Source: Rathayibacter sp. VKM Ac-2857 (lineage in GTDB: Bacteria > Actinomycetota > Actinomycetes > Actinomycetales > Microbacteriaceae). Taken from it: a DNA stretch of 64,000 bases. The DNA is taken from NCBI RefSeq assembly GCF_013205025.1, contig NZ_JABMLE010000004.1:62001-126000 (forward strand), written 5' to 3'. Below the pieces are notes generated by a model. The model saw only the letters and a program-made list of their open reading frames with translations. It was not told the origin of the DNA and made no database searches. Below are positions 35,481 to 43,912 of this stretch, one piece after another (position 1 is the first letter of the stretch; every line of letters begins with the position of its first letter). The translations under genes and the position numbers were made by a program.

Positions 35481-35610
35481 CATGCTGGTCGAGTAGCCCC
35501 GAAGGGGCGTATCGAGACCCGCCGTCACCAGCAGAACGGGTCTGCAGAGTCGTCCTTCTGACGGTGGTGGATCTCGATACGCCCGCTCCGCGGGCTACTC
35601 GATCAGCATG
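35481..35610 (+). repeat. Palindromic repeat, full copy (130 bp)
   Basis: Left end CATGCTGGTCGAGTAG with hairpin GCCCCGAAGGGGC; right end CTACTCGATCAGCATG. The interior CGGGTCTGCAGAGTCG and CTGACGGTGGTGGATC matches the copy at 13861. Confidence 0.9.
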
Positions 35611-35646
35611 CGGAGCGGGCCCTCTCTCGACAGTGCACCCTCCTCG

Positions 35647-35682
35647 CGCTGGTCGAGTAGCGCGCAGCGCGTATCGAGACCC
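35647..35682 (+). repeat. Half copy of the palindromic repeat, GCGC-hairpin variant
   Basis: GCTGGTCGAGTAG with hairpin GCGCGCAGCGCG and GTATCGAGACCC. It ends 19 bp past the stop of the GntR gene on the other strand. Confidence 0.88.
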
Positions 35683-35701
35683 ACCGCCTCAGCCCCCGCA
35701 C

Positions 35702-36394
35702 TCACCCCGCCTGCACCGCCCGGTCGGCCTCCTCGACGATCGCGCGCATCGCCGCCTCCGCCGCCTCGCCGTCGCCCTCCACCACAGCCGCCGCTACGGC
35801 CCGGTGCAGCCGCACCGCTTCCGAATCCGCCTCGCGCGGCATCAGCGCGTGCCGCGTGCGCCCCGCGAGCACCTCGGCGACCAGATCGCCGAGCTGCGTG
35901 AGCAGCGGGTTCCCCGAGGCGGCCAGCAGCGTCCGGTGGAACGCGGTGTCGGAGGCGAGATACGCCGCCCGGTCCGCCGCCCGCGCGTGCTCCGACATCC
36001 CACCCGCCGCCGCCACCAGCGCGGCCGCCTGCTCGCTCGACGCCTGCCCCGCTGCGAGCCGCGCGGCCAGCGGCTCCACCCCGAGGCGCAGCTGGCTCAG
36101 CCGGTGCAGCTGCGCCTGCCGGTCCGGTCCGTCGAGGCTCCAGCCGATCACCCGCGGATCCAGTGCGTTCCAGCACTCGGGAGGCTGCACCCGCGTGCCC
36201 GCCCGCCGCCTCGACACCACCAGCCCGAGCGACTCCAGCACCCGCACCGCCTCGCGCATCACCGAGCGCGACACCCCGCGGCGCTCCGCCCGCTCGTCGG
36301 CACTGAAGACACTGCCCGGCGCGAGCGCCCCCTGCACGATCTGCGCCCCCAGCTCGTCGAGCACCGCCTCGTGCAGCGAGCGCGGTCCATCCAT
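35702..36394 (-). CDS. GntR-family regulator, FadR subfamily (FCD domain)
   Basis: The 230-residue protein carries an N-terminal winged helix (residues about 8-68, with SADERAERRGVSRSVMREAVRVLESLGLV) and an all-helical FCD effector domain (RLGVEPLAARLAA, SDTAFHRTLLAASGN, LHRAVAAAVVEGD). The conserved Asp and His residues that bind metal and carboxylate ligands in FCD proteins are visible. It is divergent from the gluconokinase gene 61 bp away, so it probably represses gluconate use and responds to gluconate or a phosphorylated form (inference). Confidence 0.9.
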   Translation of the reverse strand: MDGPRSLHEAVLDELGAQIVQGALAPGSVFSADERAERRGVSRSVMREAVRVLESLGLVVSRRRAGTRVQPPECWNALDPRVIGWSLDGPDRQAQLHRLSQLRLGVEPLAARLAAGQASSEQAAALVAAAGGMSEHARAADRAAYLASDTAFHRTLLAASGNPLLTQLGDLVAEVLAGRTRHALMPREADSEAVRLHRAVAAAVVEGDGEAAEAAMRAIVEEADRAVQAG

Positions 36395-36432
36395 CCCCTC
36401 AGTATTCCGGCGCGCGCCTCGCCCGACCAGCT

Positions 36433-36448
36433 ATTCGTCGGACATAAT
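36433..36448 (+). promoter_or_regulatory. Candidate GntR operator overlapping the gluconokinase -10
   Basis: The region reads ATTCGTCGGACATAAT: a GTC-G-GAC core typical of FadR/GntR sites, with CATAAT (36443-36448) as -10 element 7 nt before ATG 36456. Binding here would block the promoter directly, and the same gap serves the divergent regulator gene. Confidence 0.5.
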
Positions 36449-36455
36449 CGAAGCC

Positions 36456-36989
36456 ATGACCGAACCGGCCACCCCCGCCGCCGCTCCCGTCCGCGCCCTC
36501 GTCGTCATGGGCGTCTCCGGCAGCGGCAAGTCCACGATCGCCCGGCTGCTCGCCGACCGCCTCGGCTGGACGTTCGTCGAGGGCGACGACCTCCACCCGG
36601 CCGCGAACGTCGCGAAGATGGCCGAGGGCACCCCGCTGACCGACGAGGACCGCGCCCCCTGGCTCGCGACCATCGCCGCCCGGATCGACACCCTCGTCAG
36701 CGCCGACGACCCCGTCGTCGTCACCTGCTCCGCCCTGCGCCGCCGCTACCGCGACGTCCTCCGCCGCGACGACCTCGTCTTCGTGCACCTCGCCGGCACC
36801 CGCGAGCTCATCGCCGACCGCCTCGGCGCGCGCACCGGCCACTTCATGCCGCCCGCCCTGCTCGACTCGCAGTTCGAGGCCCTCGAGCCGCTCGGCGACG
36901 ACGAGCGGCACCTCACCGTCGATCTCGCCGCCGCGCCCGAGGACGAGATCGCGCAGATCATCGCGACCCTCGGCCTCCAGGCCGCCTAG
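36456..36989 (+). CDS. gntK: Gluconokinase
   Basis: The 177-residue protein has the P-loop GVSGSGKST near residue 20, then [31 protein letters not shown], the strongly conserved gluconate-binding and lid-leading segment of GntK, and [13 protein letters not shown]. It phosphorylates D-gluconate with ATP to 6-phosphogluconate, which enters the pentose phosphate pathway. A CATAAT -10 close to the ATG suggests a leaderless mRNA. Its stop overlaps the stop of the convergent alanine dehydrogenase gene (shared CTAG). Confidence 0.93.
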   Translation: MTEPATPAAAPVRALVVMGVSGSGKSTIARLLADRLGWTFVEGDDLHPAANVAKMAEGTPLTDEDRAPWLATIAARIDTLVSADDPVVVTCSALRRRYRDVLRRDDLVFVHLAGTRELIADRLGARTGHFMPPALLDSQFEALEPLGDDERHLTVDLAAAPEDEIAQIIATLGLQAA

Positions 36990-38101
36990 CGCAGCAGCGC
37001 CTCGAGGCTCGCCGCCGGCAGCCCGAACGCCTCGGCGACCGCCGCGTTCACGACCTGCCCGTCGTGCGTGCTGAGTCCCTTCGCGAGCGCCGGGTCCGCC
37101 GCGAGCGCCGCCTTCCAGCCCCGGTCCGCCAGGGCGACCACGTAGGGGAGCGTGGCGTTCGTCAGCGCCCGTGTCGACGTCTCCGGCACCGCGCCGGGCA
37201 TGTTGGCGACGCAGTAGTAGACGCTGTCGTGCACCGCGAAGACCGGGTCGTCGTGAGTGGTCGGCCGCGAGCCCTCGAAGCAGCCGCCCTGGTCGATCGC
37301 GATGTCCACCAGCACAGAGCCGGCCTTCATCGTGGCGACCATCTCGTCGGTGACGAGCTTCGGCGCCCGCGCACCCGGGATCAGCACCGACCCGATCACC
37401 AGGTCGGCGTCCGCGACCTGCGCCGCGATCTCGTAGGTCGAGGAGGCCCGCGTCTGAATCCGCCCGTCGAAGCGCGCCTCGAGCTCGCGCAGCCGTGGGA
37501 TCGACAGGTCCACCACGGTCACGTCCGCGCCCATGCCGAGCGCATTCGCGGCCGCGTGCTCGCCCGCCACACCGCCGCCGATCACGACGACCTTCGCCTT
37601 CGGAGTCCCGGGCACTCCGCCGAGGAGGGCGCCTCGCCCACCGGCCGCGCGCATCAGGTGGTAGCCGCCGACGGTGATCGAGAGCCGGCCGGCGACCTCG
37701 CTCATCGGCGAGAGGAGGGGCAGGTGGCGATCGGGCAGCTGCACCGTCTCGTAGGCGATCGCGGTGGTGCCGGCGGCGAGGAGCGCGTCCGTGCACGGCC
37801 GGGAGGCGGCGAGGTGCAGGTAGGTGAAGAGGACCTGCCCCGAGCGCATCCGCGGGTACTCGGCCTCAATCGGCTCCTTGACCTTGACCACCAGGTCGGC
37901 CTCGCCCCAGACCTCGTCCGGGCCAGCCGCGATCCGGGCGCCGGCGGCGGCGAAGTCCTCGTCCGAGACCCGCGAGCCCAGCCCCGCACCGGCCTCGACC
38001 AGCACCTCGTGCCCGCGCCGCACGAGCTCGTGCACTCCGGCGGGCGTCGCGGCCACGCGGTTCTCGTTGTTCTTGATCTCGGTGGGGATGCCGATGCGCA
38101 T
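36986..38101 (-). CDS. ald: Alanine dehydrogenase
   Basis: From ATG 38101 (GAAGGAG 6 nt upstream) the protein has 371 residues, the usual length. It begins [20 protein letters not shown], with the substrate-binding Arg and Lys region, and has an NAD-binding site ([20 protein letters not shown]). It catalyses the reversible NAD-dependent conversion of L-alanine to pyruvate and ammonia. The divergent Lrp-type gene 128 bp upstream is a familiar partner, and ald induction by alanine through such a regulator is known in mycobacteria. Confidence 0.95.
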   Translation of the reverse strand: MRIGIPTEIKNNENRVAATPAGVHELVRRGHEVLVEAGAGLGSRVSDEDFAAAGARIAAGPDEVWGEADLVVKVKEPIEAEYPRMRSGQVLFTYLHLAASRPCTDALLAAGTTAIAYETVQLPDRHLPLLSPMSEVAGRLSITVGGYHLMRAAGGRGALLGGVPGTPKAKVVVIGGGVAGEHAAANALGMGADVTVVDLSIPRLRELEARFDGRIQTRASSTYEIAAQVADADLVIGSVLIPGARAPKLVTDEMVATMKAGSVLVDIAIDQGGCFEGSRPTTHDDPVFAVHDSVYYCVANMPGAVPETSTRALTNATLPYVVALADRGWKAALAADPALAKGLSTHDGQVVNAAVAEAFGLPAASLEALLR

Positions 38102-38164
38102 GACTGCTCCTTCGCGGTGGACTGCCCCTATCGTGCGAAGATCGTGTTTCGAACGGGGGAACAT

Positions 38165-38204
38165 CCGCAGGATCGTCGATATCCTCTCCACAGACCGCAG
38201 GATC
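38165..38204 (+). promoter_or_regulatory. Direct repeats, candidate Lrp-type binding sites
   Basis: CCGCAGGATC occurs at 38165-38174 and again at 38195-38204, exactly 30 bp apart, or three helical turns. They lie between the divergent ald and Lrp-family genes. Lrp proteins bind such phased sites as octamers. Confidence 0.5.
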
Positions 38205-38229
38205 CGCAATCGAGAAGGGCGGCACCGCC

Positions 38230-38715
38230 GTGAGACCGCACGATCTGCACGACCTCGGCGACCTCGATCCGATCGACCGCACTCTCGTCCGCCTGCTCCG
38301 GGCGGACGCGCGCACGCCGAACAGCCGCCTCGCCGAGAGGGCGGGCATCGCGCCCTCCACCTGCGTCTCGCGGGTGCGCTCGCTCGTCGACCGCGGCATC
38401 ATCACCGGCTTCACCGCCGAGCTCGATCCCGCCGCGCTCGGGCTCACGCTGCAGGCGCTGATCAGCGTCAACATCCGCGCCGGTCAGCGCCAGGCGATCA
38501 CCCGGTTCGCCGAGGAGATCCGCGCGCTGCCCGAGGTCGTCCAGCTGTTCTTCCTCGGCGGCTCGGAGGACTTCCTCCTCCACGTCGCCGTGCGCGACTC
38601 GAACGACATCCGCGACTTCGTGGTGTCGAACCTCTCGGCGCACCCGGCGGTCGCCTCGACCCGGACGAGCCTGGTCTTCGACCACCACCGTAAGGGGCCG
38701 GCGCTGCCGGAGTGA
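38230..38715 (+). CDS. Lrp/AsnC-family regulator, probable activator of ald
   Basis: The 161-residue protein has a helix-turn-helix (LDPIDRTLVRLLRADARTPN, then SRLAERAGIAPSTCVSRVRSLVDRGII) and an AsnC effector domain (ALISVNIRAGQRQAI, PEVVQLFFLGGSEDFLLHVAV). Start GTG 38230. Its divergent position next to alanine dehydrogenase matches the AldR arrangement of mycobacteria, where alanine is the effector. Regulation of ald is inferred from position. Confidence 0.9.
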   Translation: MRPHDLHDLGDLDPIDRTLVRLLRADARTPNSRLAERAGIAPSTCVSRVRSLVDRGIITGFTAELDPAALGLTLQALISVNIRAGQRQAITRFAEEIRALPEVVQLFFLGGSEDFLLHVAVRDSNDIRDFVVSNLSAHPAVASTRTSLVFDHHRKGPALPE

Positions 38716-38746
38716 GCGCGCTGCCGGAGCGAGGGCCGGAGTGACG

Positions 38747-39004
38747 TCAGTGCGCCCCGGGGCTCAGGTCGCCGCCGCCGCGCTGGGTCAGCCCGGGGAT
38801 CCGCCGCGCGAGCCCGGCGATGTGCTCCTCCGCGATCTCGATGCGCGTGTCGCGCAGACGCTGGCGCAGCAGCGCCTCGACGTCCTCCTCGGGCCGCAGC
38901 TCGGCGTCGCCGGCGACCTGCAGCAGGATGCCGCGGAGCTTCTCGTCCAGGGGTGCGTCGTCGCTGCCGTGCTGAATCGGGTGGTCCTGCGATGCGTTCG
39001 TCAT
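38747..39004 (-). CDS. Small acidic helical protein, function unknown
   Basis: The 85-residue protein is acidic and mostly helical: PLDEKLRGILLQVAGDAE, PEEDVEALLRQRLRDTRIEIAEEHIAGLARRI. It has no cysteine and no signal. It is conserved-looking in codon use, has a purine-rich GGGGG before the ATG, and ends convergently with the Lrp gene. I do not recognise the family. Confidence 0.65.
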   Translation of the reverse strand: MTNASQDHPIQHGSDDAPLDEKLRGILLQVAGDAELRPEEDVEALLRQRLRDTRIEIAEEHIAGLARRIPGLTQRGGGDLSPGAH

Positions 39005-39096
39005 GCCCCCATGCTGCCACCGACGGCCCAGCGTGCGGGGCAGGCCGGGCCCAGGGCGGGCAGCAGGCCGGGCAGCGCGCACGGCAGGATGGCCGC

Positions 39097-39708
39097 ATGC
39101 CGTTCTCCCGCGCCGAGCTCGCCTCGTACCGCGACCGCACCGTCGAGGACCTGCTCGACGGCGACGTCCGCCTCCTCTTCGTCGGCATCAACCCCGGACT
39201 CTGGACGGCCGCGACCGGCGCGCACTTCGCCCACCCCGGCAACCGCTTCTACCCGGCCCTCGCCGCCGCCGGCATCCTCGACCGCGTGCTCCGCGTCTCC
39301 GAGGGGATGAGCGCCGAGGACCGCCGCGCCCTCTCCGATCGCGGCGTCGGCATCACCAACCTCGCCCCTCGCGCCACCGCCCGCGCCGACGAGCTCACGC
39401 CAGAGGAGCTCCGCGCCGGCGCCGAGCGCCTGGTCCGCACGGTCGAGCGCGTCCGCCCCGCCGCCGTCGCGATGGTCGGCATCACCGCCTACCGCGCCGC
39501 CTTCGGCCGGAGGAGCGCCCGCCAGGGGCGCCAGGAGGAGCCGATCGCCGGAGCCCCGCTCTGGGTGCTGCCCAACCCCAGCGGCCTGAACGCGCACGAT
39601 ACCGTCGCGTCGCTCGGGCTGGCCTACCGCGAGCCGGCCGTCGCGGCCGGGATCGTCCCGCCGGAGCACGGAATAGTCCCCGACCCTCGGAGGTTGCAAA
39701 GTCCATGA
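39097..39708 (+). CDS. mug: Mismatch-specific (G:T/U) DNA glycosylase, MUG type
   Basis: The 203-residue protein contains the family 2 uracil-DNA glycosylase motifs: active-site GINPGLWTAATGAHFAHPGN near residue 29 and the second motif NPSGLNAH near residue 155. It removes uracil, thymine or ethenocytosine opposite guanine. Start ATG 39097 was chosen because the preceding frame lacks family similarity. The stop overlaps the start of the next gene by 4 nt, although no functional link is obvious. Confidence 0.9.
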   Translation: MPFSRAELASYRDRTVEDLLDGDVRLLFVGINPGLWTAATGAHFAHPGNRFYPALAAAGILDRVLRVSEGMSAEDRRALSDRGVGITNLAPRATARADELTPEELRAGAERLVRTVERVRPAAVAMVGITAYRAAFGRRSARQGRQEEPIAGAPLWVLPNPSGLNAHDTVASLGLAYREPAVAAGIVPPEHGIVPDPRRLQSP

Positions 39709-40751
39709 GTACGCATGAATTGAAGTTCGGTGTCGACACCTTCGGCGACGTCACGGCCGCCCCCGACGGCACGCTCCTCCCGCACGGCCAGGTCCTGCGC
39801 GACGTGGTCGAGGAGGGCGTCCTCGCCGACGCGGTCGGCCTCGACTTCTTCGGCGTCGGCGAGCACCACCGCGCCGACTTCGCCGTCAGCGCCCCGGACG
39901 TCGTGCTCGCCGCGATCGCCGCGAAGACCGAGCGCATCCACCTCGGCTCCGCGGTCACCGTGCTCTCCTCCGACGACCCCGTGCGCGTCTACCAGCGCTT
40001 CGCGACCCTCGACGGACTCTCGAACGGCCGCGCCGAGGTCATCCTCGGCCGCGGCTCCTTCACCGAGTCCTTCCCGCTCTTCGGCCTCGACCTCTCGCAG
40101 TACGAGGTGCTCTTCGAGGAGAAGCTGGAGCTGTTCCACGAGCTGGTGCAGGGCGGCCCCGTCACCTGGCAGGGCACCGTCCGCCCGGCCCTCACCGAGC
40201 AGAGCGTCTACCCGTCGATGGAGGGCGACCGCCGTCTGCGCACCTGGATCGGCGTCGGCGGCAGCCCCGAGTCGGTCGTGCGCGCAGCGCGCTTCGGCTT
40301 CCCGCTGGTCCTCGCGATCATCGGCGGCGCACCCGCCCGCTTCCGCCCCTACGTCGACCTCTTCGGCCGCGCCCTCGACCAGCTCGAGCAGCCCCGCCTG
40401 CCCGTCGCCGTGCACTCGCCCGGCTTCATCGCCGACACCGACGAGGAGGCGCACGAGCTCTACTACGGCCACTACAAGGGCATGCTCGACTCGATCGGCC
40501 GTGAGCGCGGCTGGGCCCCGCTCACCCGCGAGCGCTTCGCCGAGGAGGCGGGCCCCGACGGCGCGCTGCACCTCGGCTCTCCCGAGACCGTCGCCCGGAA
40601 GATCGCGAACACGGTCGGCGCCCTGGGGATCGACCGCTTCGACCTCAAGTACAGCGCCGGCACCCTGCCGCACGCCGCGATCATGCGGAACATCGAGCTC
40701 TACGGCACCCGGGTGATCCCGCGCGTCCGCGAGCTGCTCGCCGACCGCTGA
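39705..40751 (+). CDS. LLM class flavin-dependent oxidoreductase (luciferase-like)
   Basis: The 348-residue TIM-barrel protein belongs to the luciferase-like family: LKFGVDTFGDV, FFGVGEHHRADFAVSAPDVVLAAIA, LSNGRAEVILGRGSFTESFPLFG and GSPETVARKIANTVGALGIDRFDLKYS. It probably uses FMN or F420 and has no assigned substrate. GGAGG lies 11 nt before ATG; the 4-nt overlap with the glycosylase gene suggests coupling. Confidence 0.87.
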   Translation: MSTHELKFGVDTFGDVTAAPDGTLLPHGQVLRDVVEEGVLADAVGLDFFGVGEHHRADFAVSAPDVVLAAIAAKTERIHLGSAVTVLSSDDPVRVYQRFATLDGLSNGRAEVILGRGSFTESFPLFGLDLSQYEVLFEEKLELFHELVQGGPVTWQGTVRPALTEQSVYPSMEGDRRLRTWIGVGGSPESVVRAARFGFPLVLAIIGGAPARFRPYVDLFGRALDQLEQPRLPVAVHSPGFIADTDEEAHELYYGHYKGMLDSIGRERGWAPLTRERFAEEAGPDGALHLGSPETVARKIANTVGALGIDRFDLKYSAGTLPHAAIMRNIELYGTRVIPRVRELLADR

Positions 40752-40899
40752 GCCGCACGGCGCCGGCACGCGTTCGGCGCCGACCCGCACCCGGGCGCCG
40801 TGGAGGCTGCGCACTGCGCGCTCCCACCGGGCGCCCGGGCGGCGTCGATATGCTCGGAGACCGGGCGTTCATCCGCCGCCCCCGACCCTCCGGAAGCAC

Positions 40900-41817
40900 A
40901 TGCCAGACAGCCACGCCGCCCGCACCCCCTACGAGGTGCTGGGCGTCCCCGCGAGCGCGTCGGAGGACGAGCTCAAGCGCGCCTACCGCCGCCTGCTCCG
41001 CGAGACTCACCCGGACACCGGGGGAGACGCGGCCTCCTTCCACGCCGTGCAGGTCGCCTGGGAGCGGATCGGCAGCGCCGGCGCCCGCGGCGACTACGAC
41101 CGAGGAGCCCCCGCCCCCGGCGCCTCCTCGCACGCCCCGTACACCGGCTCGCCCCGCCAGCAGACCGCGTCCTCGGTGCGCGCCCGCTCCTACGGCCACC
41201 CGGGCGGCGCCGCCCGCGAGTACTACCTCCGCCTCGTCCGCGAGTGGGTAGGCCGCGGCGTCGAGATCGACGACCCGTTCGATCCCGCGCTGGTGCGCTC
41301 CGCCCCGCGCGAGGTCCGCTCCTGGCTGGCCAAGGCGCAGGCCGAGGAGGCCACCGCGTCGCTGGTCGGCGCCCTCGGCATCGCCTTCACGATCTGGAAC
41401 GACGTCGCGGTCGGCGACGGCGGCGTCAAGATCGACCACCTCGTGCTCGGCCCGTCCGGCCTCCTGGCCCTGACCTCCGCCGACTGGGGCGAGCCCGTGC
41501 GCCTGCGCAAGGGCGAGGTCGAGGGTGTGGGCCTCGCCGAGGACGAGAAGCCGCTCGCCTCGCTCTCGAAGGCCGCCCGCCGCCTCGGGCGCGAGCTCGG
41601 CGTCCGCTTCTCCGCGAGCGTGATCGTCGTCCCCGACGACGCCCTCGACCAGCCCTACGAGCAGGTCGAGCGCGGCCGCCACCAGGGCGACGTGCTCATC
41701 CGCCGCTCCCTCCTCCCGCAGCTGCTGCGCTCCGGCACCGACGACCCCCGCCTCGGCGGCTACGGCGAGTCCTTCGAGGTCCGCACCCGCGTCCAGAACC
41801 GCGTCCGCTTCGTCTGA
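40900..41817 (+). CDS. J-domain protein with a C-terminal NERD-like region
   Basis: The 305-residue protein has a J domain at residues about 8-67, including the HPD tripeptide (37-39) needed to stimulate DnaK ATPase. A Ser/Ala/Pro/Gly linker and a helical segment follow. The C-terminal part (residues about 165-305) has IDHLVLGPSGLLALTSADWG, which recalls the NERD nuclease-related domain, but the acidic/Lys catalytic pair after the second strand is replaced (TSADW). It may target DnaK to a nucleic-acid or membrane partner (inference). Confidence 0.8.
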   Translation: MPDSHAARTPYEVLGVPASASEDELKRAYRRLLRETHPDTGGDAASFHAVQVAWERIGSAGARGDYDRGAPAPGASSHAPYTGSPRQQTASSVRARSYGHPGGAAREYYLRLVREWVGRGVEIDDPFDPALVRSAPREVRSWLAKAQAEEATASLVGALGIAFTIWNDVAVGDGGVKIDHLVLGPSGLLALTSADWGEPVRLRKGEVEGVGLAEDEKPLASLSKAARRLGRELGVRFSASVIVVPDDALDQPYEQVERGRHQGDVLIRRSLLPQLLRSGTDDPRLGGYGESFEVRTRVQNRVRFV

Positions 41818-41954
41818 CGCGCGGTGCCGCTAGCCCGCCCCCGGCCCGCAGGCAAGGGGCTGTCGGTGCCGTCGCCCCGGCGCCGACGATGGAGGCACAC
41901 GACAGACGCCTGCCCTCCGGCACGGCGACGACGACGAGCGGAACGAGGCGGACG

Positions 41955-42935
41955 ATGGTGCGATTCGGCTACACCCTGATGACCGAGCAGAGCGGCCCGA
42001 AGCAGCTGGTGGGCTACGCGGTCGACGCGGAGCGGCACGGCTTCGAGTTCGCGGTCTCGAGCGACCACTACTCGCCCTGGCTGACCGAGCAGGGCCACGC
42101 CTCCTACGCCTGGACGATGCTCGGCGCCGTCGCGCAGGCGACCTCGACCATCGAGCTGGCCACCTACGTGACCGCGCCGACCATCCGCTACCACCCCGCC
42201 GTGATCGCGCAGAAGGCGGCGACGCTCGCGATCCTCTCCGACGACCGCTTCCTGCTCGGCCTCGGCTCCGGCGAGAACCTCAACGAGCACGTGGTCGGCG
42301 AGGGCTGGCCCGCGGTCGCCGCGCGCCAGGACATGCTCGAGGAGGCGGTGCACATCATCCGCGCCCTGCACAGCGGTGAGCTGGTCACCTGGGAGGGCGA
42401 CTACTTCCGCGTCGACTCCGCCCGCGTCTGGGACCTCCCGGACAAGCCCGTGCCGATCGGACTCGCCGTCTCGGGCGAGAAGTCGATCGAGCGCTTCGCC
42501 CCGCTTGGCGACCACCTGATCACCACCGAGCCCGAGGCCGAGCTGATCTCGCAGTGGACCGCCGTCCGCGGCGCCGACGCCGCCCCGTCGCGCTCGATCG
42601 GGCAGATCCCGATCTGCTGGGCGCCGGACAAGGAGCAGGGCGTCGCGCTCGCGCACGAGCAGTTCCGCTGGTTCGCGGGCGGCTGGTCCGTCAACGCCGA
42701 CCTGCCCACCACGGCCGGCTTCGCGGGCGCCAGCCAGTTCGTTCGCCCGGAGGACGTCGCCGAGTCGATCGCCTGCGGTCCCGACCTCGACGAGCTCGCC
42801 CAGAGCGTCGTCCCCTTCATCGAGGCCGGCTTCACCGACATCGCCTTCGTGCAGGTCGGCGACGCCCTGCAGCAGCGCTTCCTCGACGAGGTCGCCGAGG
42901 ACCTCCTCGAGCGGGCCCGCGCCCTGGCTCCCTGA
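41955..42935 (+). CDS. LLM oxidoreductase, TIGR03557 F420-dependent glucose-6-phosphate dehydrogenase-like
   Basis: The 326-residue protein starts MVRFGYTLMTEQSGPKQLV and contains the family pattern HGFEFAVSSDHYSPWLTEQGH, RFLLGLGSGENLNEHVVGEGWP and VPIGLAVSGEKS. The family is related to F420-dependent glucose-6-phosphate dehydrogenases, although the sugar specificity is usually not shown. The start follows GAGGCGG. It is convergent with the S4-domain gene. Confidence 0.87.
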   Translation: MVRFGYTLMTEQSGPKQLVGYAVDAERHGFEFAVSSDHYSPWLTEQGHASYAWTMLGAVAQATSTIELATYVTAPTIRYHPAVIAQKAATLAILSDDRFLLGLGSGENLNEHVVGEGWPAVAARQDMLEEAVHIIRALHSGELVTWEGDYFRVDSARVWDLPDKPVPIGLAVSGEKSIERFAPLGDHLITTEPEAELISQWTAVRGADAAPSRSIGQIPICWAPDKEQGVALAHEQFRWFAGGWSVNADLPTTAGFAGASQFVRPEDVAESIACGPDLDELAQSVVPFIEAGFTDIAFVQVGDALQQRFLDEVAEDLLERARALAP

Positions 42936-42970
42936 GCGGCGCGGCTCCCTGAGTCGCGCAGAGCCGGCCG

Positions 42971-43351
42971 TCAGAAGCCGCGGAGCCGCTCGATCTCGCG
43001 CCGATCGCGCTTGGTCGGGCGGCCGGCCCCGCGGTCGCGCTCGATGATCGCGGGCGCCGCCTCGCGCGGCGGCGGCGGCGGGGGAGTCCGGTCCTCGAAG
43101 CACTCGGCCGCGACCGGTGCGCCGACCCGCTTCACGATCAGACCGCGGACCACCAGCTCGCGGTCGAAGCCGCCGATCCGGGCCCGGACCTCGTCGCCTA
43201 CCTTGACGGTCTGCGCGGCCTTGGCTCGCTCGCCGTTCACCCGGACGTGACCGGCCCGGGCGGCCGTGGTGGCGGCGGAGCGCGTCTTGTACACCCGGAC
43301 GGCCCACAGCCAGGCGTCCACGCGGACGGAGCCGGTCACCGGGATCTGCAT
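42971..43351 (-). CDS. S4-domain RNA-binding protein (Hsp15-like)
   Basis: The 126-residue protein is an S4 domain protein: VRVDAWLWAVRVYKTRSAAT, AGHVRVNGERAKAAQTVKVGDEV, followed by a proline run and a basic tail (GRPTKRDRREIERLRGF). It is related to Hsp15, which rescues stalled 50S subunits carrying nascent tRNA. No frameshift or odd codon use. Confidence 0.88.
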   Translation of the reverse strand: MQIPVTGSVRVDAWLWAVRVYKTRSAATTAARAGHVRVNGERAKAAQTVKVGDEVRARIGGFDRELVVRGLIVKRVGAPVAAECFEDRTPPPPPPREAAPAIIERDRGAGRPTKRDRREIERLRGF

Positions 43352-43437
43352 CCGTCCAGTCTACGAAGCCATGATGGAGGCAGTCCCATCGACGAAGGAT
43401 CCGCGGCCCCACCGGCCGCCGACCGAGGAGGTTCACC

Positions 43438-43860
43438 ATGAGCACGTACCACAGCTACGGCGAGGACACCGGCGAGGGCGTCCCCACCCGCGGAGCCCCC
43501 GAGCACAGCGGCTCGCCGTCCGAGCTGCGCGAGAGCGTGTTCCCGCACGCGGGACTCGAGTTCACCCTGGTCCCGTCCGGGCACGAGGAGTGGCAGGTCC
43601 GCCACCCCGACGGCCGGCCCGTCGGCGTCCTCGCGATCATCTCGCACAGTGGCGAGGAGGGCGAGGCGGTCTTCGTCACCCGCCGCGTCGGCTCCGACGA
43701 GGCCGTCGCCGAGGGCACCGACTGGCGCGGCATCGTCTCCGCGGTGATCAACGACGAGGCGGCCGACGAGCGCGTCCAGGGCAGCCCCGACCCCGCGCTC
43801 GACTACACGCGCGGCGGCCTCATGCACCACGGCACGGCCGACATCGAGGACCAGGTCTGA
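43438..43860 (+). CDS. Hypothetical 140-residue cytoplasmic protein
   Basis: The start is well fixed by GAGGAG 7 nt before ATG 43438. The first 35 residues are polar, then a compact beta-rich region follows (FTLVPSGHEEWQVRHPDGRPVG, VLAIISHSGEEGEAVFVTRRVGSDEAV). There are no membrane segments or known motifs. The stop codon lies in the first unit of a 14-bp tandem repeat. I do not recognise the family; similar short proteins are common in Microbacteriaceae (from memory). Confidence 0.7.
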   Translation: MSTYHSYGEDTGEGVPTRGAPEHSGSPSELRESVFPHAGLEFTLVPSGHEEWQVRHPDGRPVGVLAIISHSGEEGEAVFVTRRVGSDEAVAEGTDWRGIVSAVINDEAADERVQGSPDPALDYTRGGLMHHGTADIEDQV

Positions 43861-43909
43861 GCGACCGGGTCTGAGCGGCCCGGTCTGAGCGGCCAGGTCT
43901 GAGCGACCG
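43854..43909 (+). repeat. 14-bp tandem repeat, four copies
   Basis: GGTCTGAGCGRCCN is repeated at 43854, 43868, 43882 and 43896. The first copy contains the stop of the preceding gene, and the array ends 3 bp before the end of the convergent aminotransferase gene. Confidence 0.85.
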
Positions 43910-43912
43910 CGC

